NCBI GenBank assembly: GCA_963724805.1
Contig: CAVRWA010000001.1
Span: 1 to 64,000, forward strand
Direction: 5' to 3'
DNA: 64,000 nt
Source of the DNA: CAVQZA01 sp963724805
GTDB taxonomy: Bacteria > Actinomycetota > Thermoleophilia > Gaiellales > Gaiellaceae
Below the pieces are notes generated by a model. The model was not told the DNA's origin, did no database searches, and saw nothing but the letters and a program-made list of their open reading frames with translations. Of the stretch, positions 41,235 to 49,968 are shown in pieces. How positions within the stretch are numbered: the stretch's first letter is position 1; each line of letters begins with the position of its first letter. A program made the translations under genes and the position numbers.

Positions 41235-42584
41235 ATGGTGCAGGTCGCCCCGCCCCCGCTGGCCGCCACGGTACCGCCCCAGAACCTCGAGGCGGAGGAA
41301 TCCGTTCTCGGGGCGATGCTCCTCTCTCCCGGCGCGATCGGGGCGGTCAGCGAGATTCTCGACGCCTCGGACTTCTACCGGGACAGCCACGGCGTGATCT
41401 TCCGCGCCGCGCTCGGCCTCTACGCGAAGGGCGAGCCCGTCGACGCGATCACGCTCCCCGACGAGCTCGAGGAGCGGAGCGAGCTCGAGAAGGCGGGCGG
41501 CCGCGTCCGCATCCACGAGCTGGCCGCACTCGTCCCCGCGACCGCGAACGCGGCGCACTACGCGAAGATCGTGCGCGAGATGTCGACCCTGCGCGGGCTG
41601 ATCCGCACGGGGAGCGAGATCTCGCAGCTCGGCTGGGAGCGCCCCGGCGCAACCGAGGATCTCGTCGACCGCGCCGAGCAGATCGTCTTCGACCTCTCCC
41701 AGTCACGCGTCCAGGGCGAGTTCTCGCACATCGAGACGCTGCTCAAGGAGAGCTTCGAGCGGATCACGGCGCTCTACGAGTCCGGCGCCGAGATCACCGG
41801 CGTGCCGTCCGGCTTCCGTGAGATCGACAAGCTCACCTCGGGCTTCCAGCCCGGCAACCTGATCATCGTCGCAGCCCGTCCCAGCATGGGAAAGTCGGCG
41901 CTCGCGCTCTGCATGGCCGCGAACCTCGCCGTGCGGCACAACCTCCCGGTCGCCCTGTTCACACTCGAGATGTCGAAGTCGGAGGTGACCCAGCGACTGA
42001 TGTGCTCCGAGGCCAAGGTCGAGTCGCAGCGCCTCCGCAACGGCAAGCTCGCCCAGGACGACTGGCCGCGGCTCACCGCCGCCTGCGACAAGCTCGCGAA
42101 GGCGCCGATCTACGTCGACGACACGGCCTCGATCACGATGATGGAGATCCGCTCGAAGGCGCGGCGGCTCAAGTCGCGCGAGCCGAACCTCGCGCTGATC
42201 GTCGTCGACTACCTGCAGCTGATGACCGGCGGCGGCACCGCCGAGAACCGGGTGCAGGAGGTGTCGCTGATCTCGCGCTCGCTGAAGATCCTCGCGCGCG
42301 ACCTCGACGTGCCGATCCTCGCGCTCTCGCAGCTCTCCCGCGCAGTCGAGCAGCGCCACGACAAACGCCCGATCCTCTCCGACCTGCGCGAGTCTGGCTC
42401 GATCGAGCAGGACGCCGACCTCGTCGGCTTCATCTACCGCGACGAGTACTACAACGCCGAGGAGACCGACCAGCAGGGCCTCGCCGAGGTGATCTTCGCC
42501 AAGCACAGAAACGGCCCCACGGACACGGTGCGGCTCTCCTTCCTGAAGCGCTACGCCAAATTCGCGGACCTCGCGTCCGGGTGA
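41235..42584 (+). CDS. dnaB: Replicative DNA helicase DnaB
   Basis: 449 residues from ATG 41235 (TTG 41217 adds six residues). N-terminal helical domain NLEAEESVLGAMLLSPGAIG; RecA-like core GLIRT...LIIVAARPSMGKSALALCMA with Walker A, LPVALFTLEMSKSEVTQRLM, LIVVDYLQLMTGGG (Walker B) and the late SQLSRAVEQRHDKRPILSDL with RESGSIEQDAD. No intein. Unwinds DNA ahead of the polymerase at the fork. Confidence 0.97.
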   Translation: MVQVAPPPLAATVPPQNLEAEESVLGAMLLSPGAIGAVSEILDASDFYRDSHGVIFRAALGLYAKGEPVDAITLPDELEERSELEKAGGRVRIHELAALVPATANAAHYAKIVREMSTLRGLIRTGSEISQLGWERPGATEDLVDRAEQIVFDLSQSRVQGEFSHIETLLKESFERITALYESGAEITGVPSGFREIDKLTSGFQPGNLIIVAARPSMGKSALALCMAANLAVRHNLPVALFTLEMSKSEVTQRLMCSEAKVESQRLRNGKLAQDDWPRLTAACDKLAKAPIYVDDTASITMMEIRSKARRLKSREPNLALIVVDYLQLMTGGGTAENRVQEVSLISRSLKILARDLDVPILALSQLSRAVEQRHDKRPILSDLRESGSIEQDADLVGFIYRDEYYNAEETDQQGLAEVIFAKHRNGPTDTVRLSFLKRYAKFADLASG

Positions 42585-42817
42585 TCGGAGGGAAGACGGA
42601 GAACAGACAGACGATCTGGGTGTTGTCGCCGGCGACCGAGTTCGCGGGTGAGTGCGAAGAGTGCCGGGCCGACCTCGGCTACGGCGCCTCGGCAGACTCG
42701 ACCGCGGTCTCGGGGAGGCTGCGCGCCGACGCCGACGTCGGGTTCGCGACCTGCCGGCGAGGGCACAGGCTGGTGCTGAAGCGTATCGGCCGCGCACCGC
42801 TCGCCGCGACCGGCTAG
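42581..42817 (+). CDS. Small Cys-containing protein, unknown function
   Basis: 78 residues from GTG 42581 (GTGA overlap with dnaB). ECEECRADLGYGAS supplies C-x2-C and VGFATCRRGHRLVLKRI another Cys and a His, so a small zinc site is possible. No known family. The tight coupling to dnaB suggests it is real. Confidence 0.6.
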   Translation: MIGGKTENRQTIWVLSPATEFAGECEECRADLGYGASADSTAVSGRLRADADVGFATCRRGHRLVLKRIGRAPLAATG

Positions 42818-42862
42818 CTCGCTCCCCACAACGCCGACGCCCGCGGCTTCAGGCACACTGCG

Positions 42863-44128
42863 ATGGTGCCCGCGACCGTGATCGTCGGCGCGCAGTGGGG
42901 AGACGAGGGCAAGGGCAAGATCGTCGACCTGCTCGCCGCTGACTCGGACCTCGTCTGCCGCTACCAGGGCGGGCCGAACGCCGGGCACACGATCGTGGTC
43001 GGCGAGGAGACCTACAAGATCCGCGCGATCCCGTCGGGGATCATCACGGGCAAGCACTGCGCGATCGGCGGCGGCTGCGTCGTCGATCCCCAGGTGCTGA
43101 TCGAGGAGATCGACGACCTCGAGTCGCGCGGCCACGAGACGGCAGGGCTCCTCTTCGTCTCGGGGAACGCGCACCTGATCATGCCCTGGCACGTGGCGCT
43201 CGACGGCGCACGCGAACGTCGGCTCGGCAAGCTCGAGATCGGCACCACCCGCCGCGGGATCGGCCCCGCCTACGCCGACAAGGCGACCCGGATCGGGATC
43301 CGCGTCCAGGACCTGCTCGACCCGAAGATCCTGCTCCAGAAGATCGAGGTCGCGCTGGCCGAGAAGAACGTTTGGCTCGAGAAGGTCTACGGGATCGAGC
43401 CGGTCGCGCTCGAGACCGTCGACGAGCGCTACGAGCAGTACGCGCAGCGGCTTCGCCCGTACGTCGCCGACACCTCGCTGCTCGTCGACCGCGCGTTGCG
43501 CGAGGGCAAGGAGGTGCTGTTCGAGGGCGCGCAGGGGACCCTCCTCGACCTCGACCACGGCACGTACCCGTTCGTCACCTCGTCGAACACGGTCGCCGGC
43601 TACGCCGCCACCTCGCTCGGGATCGGGCCGACGCGGATCGACAGCGTGGTCGGCGTCACCAAGGCCTACGTCACCCGGGTCGGTGCCGGGCCCTTCCCGA
43701 CCGAGATCGAAGGCCCGGACCAGCAGCGGATGCGCGAGCTCGGCCACGAGGTCGGCACGGTGACCGGGCGAGAGCGGCGCTGCGGCTGGCTCGACCTCGT
43801 CGCGCTCCGCTACGCGGTGCGCGTCAACGGGATCACCTCCCTCGCGCTGACCAAGCTCGACGTCCTCTCGCATTTCGCCGAGATCCCCGTCTGCACGCAC
43901 TACCGCCTCGCCGACGGGACGGAGACGCAGGACTTCCCCGCGCACCAGAGCGACTTCCACCACGCCCGCCCCGTGTACGAGACGCTGCCGGGCTGGGAAG
44001 AGCCGCTCGACGAGGGGCTGCCCGACGCCGCCCGCTCGTACGTCGAGTTCGTCGAGCGCGAGCTCGAGGTCGAGATCTCGCTCGTCGGCACCGGCGCCGA
44101 CCGCGAGGCCGTCGTCGCGATGCGCTGA
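42863..44128 (+). CDS. purA: Adenylosuccinate synthetase
   Basis: 421 residues. IVGAQWGDEGKGKIVDLLAA (P-loop with catalytic Asp), GGPNAGHTIVV (catalytic His), TTRRGIGPAYADKATRIGIR, LFEGAQGTLLDLDHGTYPFV and TGRERRCGWLDLVALRYAVR are all found. Makes adenylosuccinate from IMP, aspartate and GTP, the first AMP-branch step. Ends 4 nt from the inverted repeat. Confidence 0.97.
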   Translation: MVPATVIVGAQWGDEGKGKIVDLLAADSDLVCRYQGGPNAGHTIVVGEETYKIRAIPSGIITGKHCAIGGGCVVDPQVLIEEIDDLESRGHETAGLLFVSGNAHLIMPWHVALDGARERRLGKLEIGTTRRGIGPAYADKATRIGIRVQDLLDPKILLQKIEVALAEKNVWLEKVYGIEPVALETVDERYEQYAQRLRPYVADTSLLVDRALREGKEVLFEGAQGTLLDLDHGTYPFVTSSNTVAGYAATSLGIGPTRIDSVVGVTKAYVTRVGAGPFPTEIEGPDQQRMRELGHEVGTVTGRERRCGWLDLVALRYAVRVNGITSLALTKLDVLSHFAEIPVCTHYRLADGTETQDFPAHQSDFHHARPVYETLPGWEEPLDEGLPDAARSYVEFVERELEVEISLVGTGADREAVVAMR

Positions 44129-44131
44129 CAG

Positions 44132-44152
44132 CCCTTGTGCTCATGAGCATTA
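44132..44152. repeat. Intergenic 21-bp repeat around palindrome TGCTCATGAGCA (copy 2)
   Basis: Exact inverse of the copy at 30833-30853. It holds the TAA stop of the following leftward methyltransferase gene at its right edge. Placed between convergent purA and that gene. Confidence 0.6.
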
Positions 44153-44905
44153 AGCCCGGCCGGTTGCGTACCAGGCGCGCGCCGGCCCGCGGAACGGCCC
44201 TTGCGGGTCGCCGAGCCGCGCCCGGCACTCCTCGCGCAATGCGGACTTCTGCCCCTCGTCGAGCGTGACGAAGTAGGACCCCGCAGGGCCGATGCCATAC
44301 CCGAACGGCTCCCACCAGTCGTCGAAGCCCGCATACTCGGCCCCGACCTCGAGCGTGCCCTCCTCGATCTCGCCCAGCGCCGCTTCCGCGAAGATCCGGC
44401 TGAGGTCGTCGGGAGAGCCCCCGATCTGCCGTCTCTCATCCGGCACCTCCGGATCGATCTCCCGGGCGGCGCCCCAGAACACGCGCAGCATCTCCATGCC
44501 GCCGTTGTAGTCCCACACGCAGACCGCGACGGAAGGCGCTACGCGAGCCATCTCGCGAACTCCCTGCACGGGATCGCTCATGAAGGGCACCGAGAGCGAG
44601 GCCAGTGCAACGTCGAAAGAGCCGTCCTCGAAGGGCATCTCCTCTGCAACACCGAGGCGGACGTCGACGCCGGGATTGCGTTCGCGGCAGGCGGCTACGA
44701 ACGACTCGGATGGATCCAGCGCGGTAACATTCGCCGCCCCGAGCCGCACGACGAGCTCCCGCGTCAGGCCGCCCGGGCCGCAGCCGACGTCGAGGGCGCG
44801 CTGGCCAGCGCGCACGCCCGCCTTGTCGGCCAGCGCGGCGCCGAGCTCGTGCAGATAGCGCCCCATGAACCGGTCATAGCGATCGCCGGAGGCTTCGAAG
44901 GTCAT
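44150..44905 (-). CDS. Class I SAM-dependent methyltransferase
   Basis: 251 residues. RALDVGCGPGGLTRELVVRL (motif I), VTALDPSESFVAACRERNPG, RLGVAEEMPFEDGSFDVALA and VAPSVAVCVWDYNGGMEML. UbiE/Methyltransf_11 type; substrate unknown. The start ATG overlaps the end of the mobA-like gene by 32 nt, so it ends a leftward fdhD-mobA-methyltransferase unit. Confidence 0.85.
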   Translation of the reverse strand: MTFEASGDRYDRFMGRYLHELGAALADKAGVRAGQRALDVGCGPGGLTRELVVRLGAANVTALDPSESFVAACRERNPGVDVRLGVAEEMPFEDGSFDVALASLSVPFMSDPVQGVREMARVAPSVAVCVWDYNGGMEMLRVFWGAAREIDPEVPDERRQIGGSPDDLSRIFAEAALGEIEEGTLEVGAEYAGFDDWWEPFGYGIGPAGSYFVTLDEGQKSALREECRARLGDPQGPFRGPARAWYATGRA

Positions 44906-45419
44906 CCGGGCTATTCACGTCGATCAGCTCCTTCGGGTCAAGCTCGACGGTGCGGACATCGAACCCGTCCAGTGCATCGCGGAGGTTGAGCTCGCCCGCG
45001 AGGCGGCTCTCCCATACGGGGAGCGTGGTGCGGCGGTAGGCACCGGGCAGCGGCGAGCCGTCGTGGGCGACGGCAGCGTCTGCGCAGGCATCCCCCAACG
45101 AGCGCAGCGAAGCGGCCGTGACGAGCGGACGGTCGACCGGAAGGAAGACGCACACCTCGTGAGCGGCGGCCCTGAGCCCGGCGACGATCCCCGCGGCCGG
45201 ATGCCGCAGCTCCGTCCCGTCGTCGAGCAGCGGGAAGCCGAGCTCGAGCCCGTCGGCGACCTTGCCGACGGCGAGCCGCTCCTCGCACGCCTCGCCGAGC
45301 GTCCGCCACGCGCGGGCGGCCAGGGTCTCGCCCTCCCACTCCGCAAGAGCCTTCGGCGAGCCGAAGCGCCTGCTCGCGCCGCCGACGAGCAGGACGCCCG
45401 TCAGTCCAGGATTCGCCAC
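44874..45419 (-). CDS. mobA: Molybdenum cofactor nucleotidyltransferase, MobA-like
   Basis: 181 residues from GTG 45419. TGVLLVGGASRRFGSPKALA is the G-G-x-S-x-R-x-G-x-K nucleotide loop, VCVFLPVDRPLVTAASLRSL the Pro-x-Asp metal site, and the end LIDVNSPDDLRSLRRSL. Attaches GMP (or CMP) to molybdopterin. Overlaps fdhD by 19 nt, so it likely serves a formate dehydrogenase encoded elsewhere. Confidence 0.85.
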   Translation of the reverse strand: MANPGLTGVLLVGGASRRFGSPKALAEWEGETLAARAWRTLGEACEERLAVGKVADGLELGFPLLDDGTELRHPAAGIVAGLRAAAHEVCVFLPVDRPLVTAASLRSLGDACADAAVAHDGSPLPGAYRRTTLPVWESRLAGELNLRDALDGFDVRTVELDPKELIDVNSPDDLRSLRRSL

Positions 45420-46189
45420 GGCTCGCTGTAGACGGTGAGACGCCCGTCCCGGACGAAGCCGCAGAGCGTGAGCCGGCGGTCGGCAGCCAGCTCGACGGCG
45501 AGGCTCGACGGCGCGCCCACGCCGGCGAGGATCGGGCAGCCTGCCACGGCCGCCTTCTGGACGAGCTCGAACGAGAGCCGCCCGCTGACGCAGAGCAGCG
45601 AACGCGCGAGCGGGAGGAGGCCGGCGGCGTGGGCCCAGCCGATCACCTTGTCGAGGGCGTTGTGGCGACCCACGTCCTCGCGCAGGCAGAGCAGCTCGCC
45701 GTCCTCGGTGAAGAGGCCCGTCGCGTGGAGGCCACCGGTGGCCTCGAAGCCGGGCTGGGCGGCGCGCAGCCGCTCGGGCAGGCCGGCCACGAGCACGGCC
45801 GGGACGGCGAGGTTGCTCTCGACGCCCGGCGCCGCGACGGCGACCGCCTCGAGCGCGCCCTTGCCGCAGACCCCGCACGAGGACGAGGTGTAGAAGTTCC
45901 GCTGCACGCGCCGCGGATCGAACTCGCCGGCCTCGACCTCGACCGCGTTCGCCGCGAGATCGGCCGGGGGCGCCGCACTCACAGCCGGGATCCCCTCGGT
46001 CAGGCAGAACCCGAGCGCGAGCTCCTCGTCGTGCCCGGGCGTGCGCATCGTCACCGCGATCGGACGGCCCGCGACACGGATCTCGAGCGGCTCCTCCGCA
46101 GCGACGCGATCCTGCTCGACCGCCCCGCCGGGCAGCCGCACCACCTCGACCGCGACCGTCGCGTAGGGAGGCGGCTCGTCGCCGGGCAT
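45401..46189 (-). CDS. fdhD: Formate dehydrogenase accessory sulfurtransferase FdhD
   Basis: 262 residues. PGHDEELALGFCLTEGI, YTSSSCGVCGKGALEAVAVA (the C-x2-C sulfur-carrying pair), LREDVGRHNALDKVIGWAHA and CVSGRLSFELVQKAAVAGCP are standard FdhD features. Sulfurates the Mo cofactor of formate dehydrogenase, using sulfur from a cysteine desulfurase. No fdh structural gene in this window. Formate dehydrogenases are often selenoproteins, noteworthy beside the tRNA-Sec fragment. Confidence 0.92.
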   Translation of the reverse strand: MPGDEPPPYATVAVEVVRLPGGAVEQDRVAAEEPLEIRVAGRPIAVTMRTPGHDEELALGFCLTEGIPAVSAAPPADLAANAVEVEAGEFDPRRVQRNFYTSSSCGVCGKGALEAVAVAAPGVESNLAVPAVLVAGLPERLRAAQPGFEATGGLHATGLFTEDGELLCLREDVGRHNALDKVIGWAHAAGLLPLARSLLCVSGRLSFELVQKAAVAGCPILAGVGAPSSLAVELAADRRLTLCGFVRDGRLTVYSEPWRILD

Positions 46190-46216
46190 GGAAACAGCCT
46201 ACGTTAGACTCGCCGC

Positions 46217-47431
46217 GTGAAAGTGCTCCTCGTCGGGTCAGGAGGCAGGGAGCACGCGCTCGCGTGGAAGCTCTCCCGCAGCGATCGGCTCGACGAGCTG
46301 CACACCGCGCCGGGCAATCCGGGGATCGCTGCGCTCGGCGACTGCCATCCGGTGCGCGCCGAGGACGCGGAAGGGCTGCTCGGGCTCGCGGGCGAACTGG
46401 GAATCGACCTCGTGGTGGTCGGGCCGGAAGGACCTCTCGTCGCCGGGGTCGCGGACGAGCTCCGCCACGGGGGGATCGCCGTGTTCGGGCCGAGCGCCGC
46501 CGCGGCACGGATCGAGGGCTCGAAGTCCTTCGCCAAGGACGTGATGACCGCCGCGGGGGTTCCCGTCGCCGAGGCCGTCTCGGTCGCCCGCCCGCCGTGT
46601 GTCGTGAAGGCGGATGGGCTCGCTGCGGGCAAGGGCGTCTTCGTCTGCCGCACGCAGGAGGAGCTCGACGCGGGCCTCCGCGCGGCGTCCGCGCTCGGGG
46701 GGCAGATCGTGATCGAGGAGCTGCTCGAGGGCGACGAGATCTCGGTTTTCGCGATCTGCGACGGCCATACCGCGCTGGCCCTGCCGGCGGCCCAGGACTT
46801 CAAGCGCGCCTTCGACGGCGACGAAGGGCCGAACACCGGCGGAATGGGCTCGTACTCGCCCGTCCCGGGCTGGGGCCCGGCCGAGGTGGAGGAGGCGCTC
46901 GACCTCGCCCACCGCCCCGTCCTCGCGGAGCTGGCCGCGCGCGGCACGCCGTTCGTCGGTGTGCTCTTCGCCGGGTTGATGCTGACCGCCGACGGCCCGC
47001 GGGTGCTCGAGTTCAACTGCCGTTTCGGCGATCCAGAGACGCAGTCGATCCTCCCGCTCGTCGAGGGCGACCTCCTCGGCGCGCTCTGGGCTGCGGCGCG
47101 CGGCGAGCTCTCCGGTGTCGCGCTTCCTGCTCCCGCGAGCGCGGCGGTCACGGTGGTGCTCGCAGCCGGCGGGTATCCCGAGGCCGGGGACGCGGGGAGC
47201 ACGATCGACGGGATCGCGGAGGCGGAGGCCGCAGGCGCGCTCGTCTTCCACGCGGGCACCGCGCTGCGCGACGGCCGCGTGGTCACGAACGGCGGCCGGA
47301 TCCTCGGGGTGACCGGAGTCGCGGCGACCCTCGCGGAGGCACGCGAGTGCGCCTTCGCGGGCGCGGATCTGATTTCGTTCGCGGGAATGAGATACCGCAG
47401 CGACATCGCCCTCGAGGCGGCACGTGGCTGA
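46217..47431 (+). CDS. purD: Phosphoribosylamine-glycine ligase
   Basis: 404 residues from GTG 46217. KVLLVGSGGREHALAWKLSR, VVVGPEGPLVAGVADELRHG, PCVVKADGLAAGKGVFVCRT (ATP grasp), NTGGMGSYSPVPGWGPAEVE and RVLEFNCRFGDPETQSILPL. Step 2 of purine synthesis. The stop overlaps the purE start by 8 nt. Confidence 0.97.
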   Translation: MKVLLVGSGGREHALAWKLSRSDRLDELHTAPGNPGIAALGDCHPVRAEDAEGLLGLAGELGIDLVVVGPEGPLVAGVADELRHGGIAVFGPSAAAARIEGSKSFAKDVMTAAGVPVAEAVSVARPPCVVKADGLAAGKGVFVCRTQEELDAGLRAASALGGQIVIEELLEGDEISVFAICDGHTALALPAAQDFKRAFDGDEGPNTGGMGSYSPVPGWGPAEVEEALDLAHRPVLAELAARGTPFVGVLFAGLMLTADGPRVLEFNCRFGDPETQSILPLVEGDLLGALWAAARGELSGVALPAPASAAVTVVLAAGGYPEAGDAGSTIDGIAEAEAAGALVFHAGTALRDGRVVTNGGRILGVTGVAATLAEARECAFAGADLISFAGMRYRSDIALEAARG

Positions 47432-47831
47432 CCCGGTCGTCGGCATCCTCGTCGGCTCGGAGTCCGACCGCGAGCGGATGAAGCCCGCGCTCGACGAGCT
47501 CGACGCGCGAGGGATCCCGTACGAGTTCGAGGTGCGCTCGGCTCATCGCGACCCGCACGCGGTCGCGGAGTACTGCGAAAGCGCGCGCGGGCGCGGCCTG
47601 CGGGTGCTGATCGCCGGCGCCGGGCTCGCGGCCGCGCTGCCCGGAGTCGCGGCCGCGCACACCGACCTGCCGGTGATCGGGGTGCCGCTGCGCTCGTCGA
47701 TGAGCGTGCTCGACGGGCTCGACGCGCTGCTCTCGATCGTGCAGATGCCGCCGGGAGTACCGGTTGCATGCGTCGGCGTGGACAACGCGAAGAACGCCGC
47801 TGCGCTCGCCGCGCGCATCCTCGGCGCCTAG
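47424..47831 (+). CDS. purE: N5-carboxyaminoimidazole ribonucleotide mutase
   Basis: 135 residues from GTG 47424, a little shorter than the usual 160. VGILVGSESDRERMKPALDE, YEFEVRSAHRDPHAVAEYCE (active-site SAHR) and GLAAALPGVAAAHTDLPVIG with VPLRSSMSVLDGLDALLSIV. PurK, its usual partner, is not in the window. Confidence 0.95.
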   Translation: MADPVVGILVGSESDRERMKPALDELDARGIPYEFEVRSAHRDPHAVAEYCESARGRGLRVLIAGAGLAAALPGVAAAHTDLPVIGVPLRSSMSVLDGLDALLSIVQMPPGVPVACVGVDNAKNAAALAARILGA

Positions 47832-47898
47832 GGGGTTGATGGGTAATTCGGCCGTGTCTGGGGCGTCATCCGGCCCGGCCGCATTTCACGTCAGGCCT

Positions 47899-48060
47899 CT
47901 AGGCCGAGCAGGCAGCGGAGCGGCGCGCGCGCCGCAGACGGAGGCTCGGGAAGACCCGCCTCCGCCGCTCGGGCGCGGCCTCGCGAAGCTGACGGATCAG
48001 CTCGAGCTCGGCGCGAACCTCGGCGTCACGCGTCTGGAACTGGGTCACCTGCGGGTACAT
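47899..48060 (-). CDS. Small basic protein divergent from the MarR gene
   Basis: 53 residues from ATG 48060 with AAAGGAG 7 nt upstream: MYPQVTQFQTRDAEVRAELE then LIRQLREAAPERRRRVFPSL and an Arg-rich end. Helical N-terminal half, no Cys till the end. The ribosome binding site and the shared operator with the MarR gene are the main support. Unknown function. Confidence 0.45.
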   Translation of the reverse strand: MYPQVTQFQTRDAEVRAELELIRQLREAAPERRRRVFPSLRLRRARRSAACSA

Positions 48061-48080
48061 GCGCTTCTCCTTTGAATCAA

Positions 48081-48119
48081 AGTAGCTTTACTTCAAGATA
48101 CTTTAACATGAGATATGAT
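48081..48119. promoter_or_regulatory. MarR operator region and -10 of the marR gene
   Basis: An AT-rich island in a GC-rich genome. AAGTA-GCTT-TACTT (about 48080-48093) is followed by CAAGATACTTTAA, which repeats the half-site. TATGAT at 48114-48119 is a -10 just 8 nt before the marR ATG, so the transcript is probably leaderless. No ribosome binding site is seen there. Confidence 0.5.
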
Positions 48120-48127
48120 GCCTGTCA

Positions 48128-48640
48128 ATGGCGAAGGACGCGGTCGATCTGATCCTCGAGCAGTGGCAGCGCGAGCGGCCCGAGCTCGATCACAGCCCGA
48201 TCGGCGTGTTCGGGCGGGTCGCCCGGCTTGCGCCGCTGCTCCAGCGAGAGATCGAGGAGGAGCTCGGGCGCCACGGCCTCACCGGCCCCGAGTACGACGT
48301 GCTCGCGACCCTGCGGCGCTCGGGGCCGCCGTACACGCTGACGCCGACCGAGCTCTCGCGCTCGATGATGATCTCCTCCGGCGCGATGACGTATCGCCTC
48401 GACCAGCTCGAGAGACGCGATCTCCTGCGCCGGAGCCCCGACCCGGACGACCGCCGCGGCGTCCTGGTCGCCCTCACGCCCGACGGCGTTCGCACGGTGG
48501 ACGAGACCGTGGCGGCGCACCTGGAGAACGAGGCGCGCGTGCTCTCGGCGCTTCGGCCCGCAGAGCGCGAGGCGCTCGCCCGCCTCCTGCGCGCGCTGCT
48601 CGTGACGCTCGAGCCGCCGTCACCTCTAGAATCTCCGTAG
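48128..48640 (+). CDS. MarR-family transcriptional regulator
   Basis: 170 residues. Winged helix ERELEEELGRHGLTGPEYDV-like (QREIEEELGRHGLTGPEYDV), LTPTELSRSMMISSGAMTYR, LDQLERRDLLRRSPDPDDRR with the D-x-R-G/R wing and VLVALTPDGVRTVDE. Ligand unknown. It interrupts the purine genes; its TAG overlaps the purB start by 1 nt, so purB may be co-transcribed from its leaderless promoter. Confidence 0.92.
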   Translation: MAKDAVDLILEQWQRERPELDHSPIGVFGRVARLAPLLQREIEEELGRHGLTGPEYDVLATLRRSGPPYTLTPTELSRSMMISSGAMTYRLDQLERRDLLRRSPDPDDRRGVLVALTPDGVRTVDETVAAHLENEARVLSALRPAEREALARLLRALLVTLEPPSPLESP

Positions 48641-49968
48641 TGATTGCGCGCTACTCCCGTCCGGCAATGGCCAGCATCTGGTCGGACGAGGGCAAGCTGG
48701 GGCGCTGGCTGGAGGTCGAGCTCGCCGCGACCGACGCATGGGCCGAGGTCGGCGCCGTGCCGGCAGGCGCCGCACGGGCGATCCGAGCGAAGGCGGTGCC
48801 GCCGAGCCCGGAGCGCGTCGCCGAGCTGGAGGCGACCCTCCACCACGACACCGCGGCCTTCGTCGACGCGGTCGCCGAGCCGCTTGGCCCCGAGGGACGG
48901 TGGTTCCACTACGGGCTCACCTCCTCGGACGTCGTCGACACCGCGCTCGCGTTGCAGATCCAGGCGGCCGGCAAGCTGATCCGCGAGGGGATCGAGCACG
49001 CACTGGCCGCGGTTGTCGTGCGGGCCCAGGAGCATCGCCGCACGCTCTGCATGGGCAGGACCCACGGCGTCCACGCCGAGCCGACCACCTTCGGGCTCAA
49101 GCTCGCCGGCTGGGCGTTCGAGCTCGACCGCGACCGGATCCGCGTCGAGCAGGCGCTCGAGGGGATGCGGGTCGGCAAGCTCTCCGGCGCGGTCGGCACC
49201 TACGCAGCCACCGACCCGGACGTCGAGCGGCTCGCCTGCGAGCGGCTCGGGCTCGAGCCCGCGCCGTCCTCGACCCAGGTCCTGCAGCGCGACCGCCACG
49301 CGGAGCTGCTCTCCGCACTCGCGATCGCCGCCTCCTCGCTCGACAAGTTCGCGCTCGAGATCCGGCACCTGGCGCGCACCGAGGTAGCGGAGGTTCAGGA
49401 GCCGTTCGCCCGCGGCCAGAAGGGCTCATCGGCGATGCCCCACAAGCGCAATCCGGTCGTGGCCGAGCGGATCTGCGGGCTCGCGCGGGTGGTCCGCGCC
49501 GCCTCGCTCGTCGGGCTCGAGAACATCGCGCTCTGGCACGAGCGCGACATCTCGCACTCCTCCGCCGAGCGCGTGGTCGTTCCGGACGCCTTCTTCGCGC
49601 TCGACTACATGCTCGACCGCTTCACCTGGCTCGTCGAAGGGCTCGTCGTCCGCCCCGAGCGGATGCAGCGCAACCTCGAGGCGAGCTTCTACCTCTTCTT
49701 CAGCCAGCGCGTCCTGCTCGCGCTCGTCTCGGGCGGCCTCTCACGCGACGACGCCTACCGCCTCGTGCAGCGAAACGCGATGCGCGCCTGGGACGAGGAG
49801 ACGGATTTCCGCACGCTCGTGCGGGGCGACGAGGAGATCGCGGCCGCGCTCCCTCCGAGCGCGCTCGCCGAGGCCTTCGACATCAACGCCTACACGCGGC
49901 ACGTGGACACGGTCTTCGACCGGCTCGACGCGCTCGCCCCACGAAAGGAGGAGCCCGTCCATGTCTGA
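48640..49968 (+). CDS. purB: Adenylosuccinate lyase
   Basis: 442 residues from GTG 48640. YSRPAMASIWSDEGKLGRWL, HYGLTSSDVVDTALALQIQA, CMGRTHGVHAEPTTFGLKLA (catalytic His) and the signature GSSAMPHKRNPVVAERICGL (catalytic Ser loop). Acts in both the SAICAR and AMP steps, matching purC and purA nearby. The stop overlaps purC's ATG. Confidence 0.97.
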   Translation: MIARYSRPAMASIWSDEGKLGRWLEVELAATDAWAEVGAVPAGAARAIRAKAVPPSPERVAELEATLHHDTAAFVDAVAEPLGPEGRWFHYGLTSSDVVDTALALQIQAAGKLIREGIEHALAAVVVRAQEHRRTLCMGRTHGVHAEPTTFGLKLAGWAFELDRDRIRVEQALEGMRVGKLSGAVGTYAATDPDVERLACERLGLEPAPSSTQVLQRDRHAELLSALAIAASSLDKFALEIRHLARTEVAEVQEPFARGQKGSSAMPHKRNPVVAERICGLARVVRAASLVGLENIALWHERDISHSSAERVVVPDAFFALDYMLDRFTWLVEGLVVRPERMQRNLEASFYLFFSQRVLLALVSGGLSRDDAYRLVQRNAMRAWDEETDFRTLVRGDEEIAAALPPSALAEAFDINAYTRHVDTVFDRLDALAPRKEEPVHV

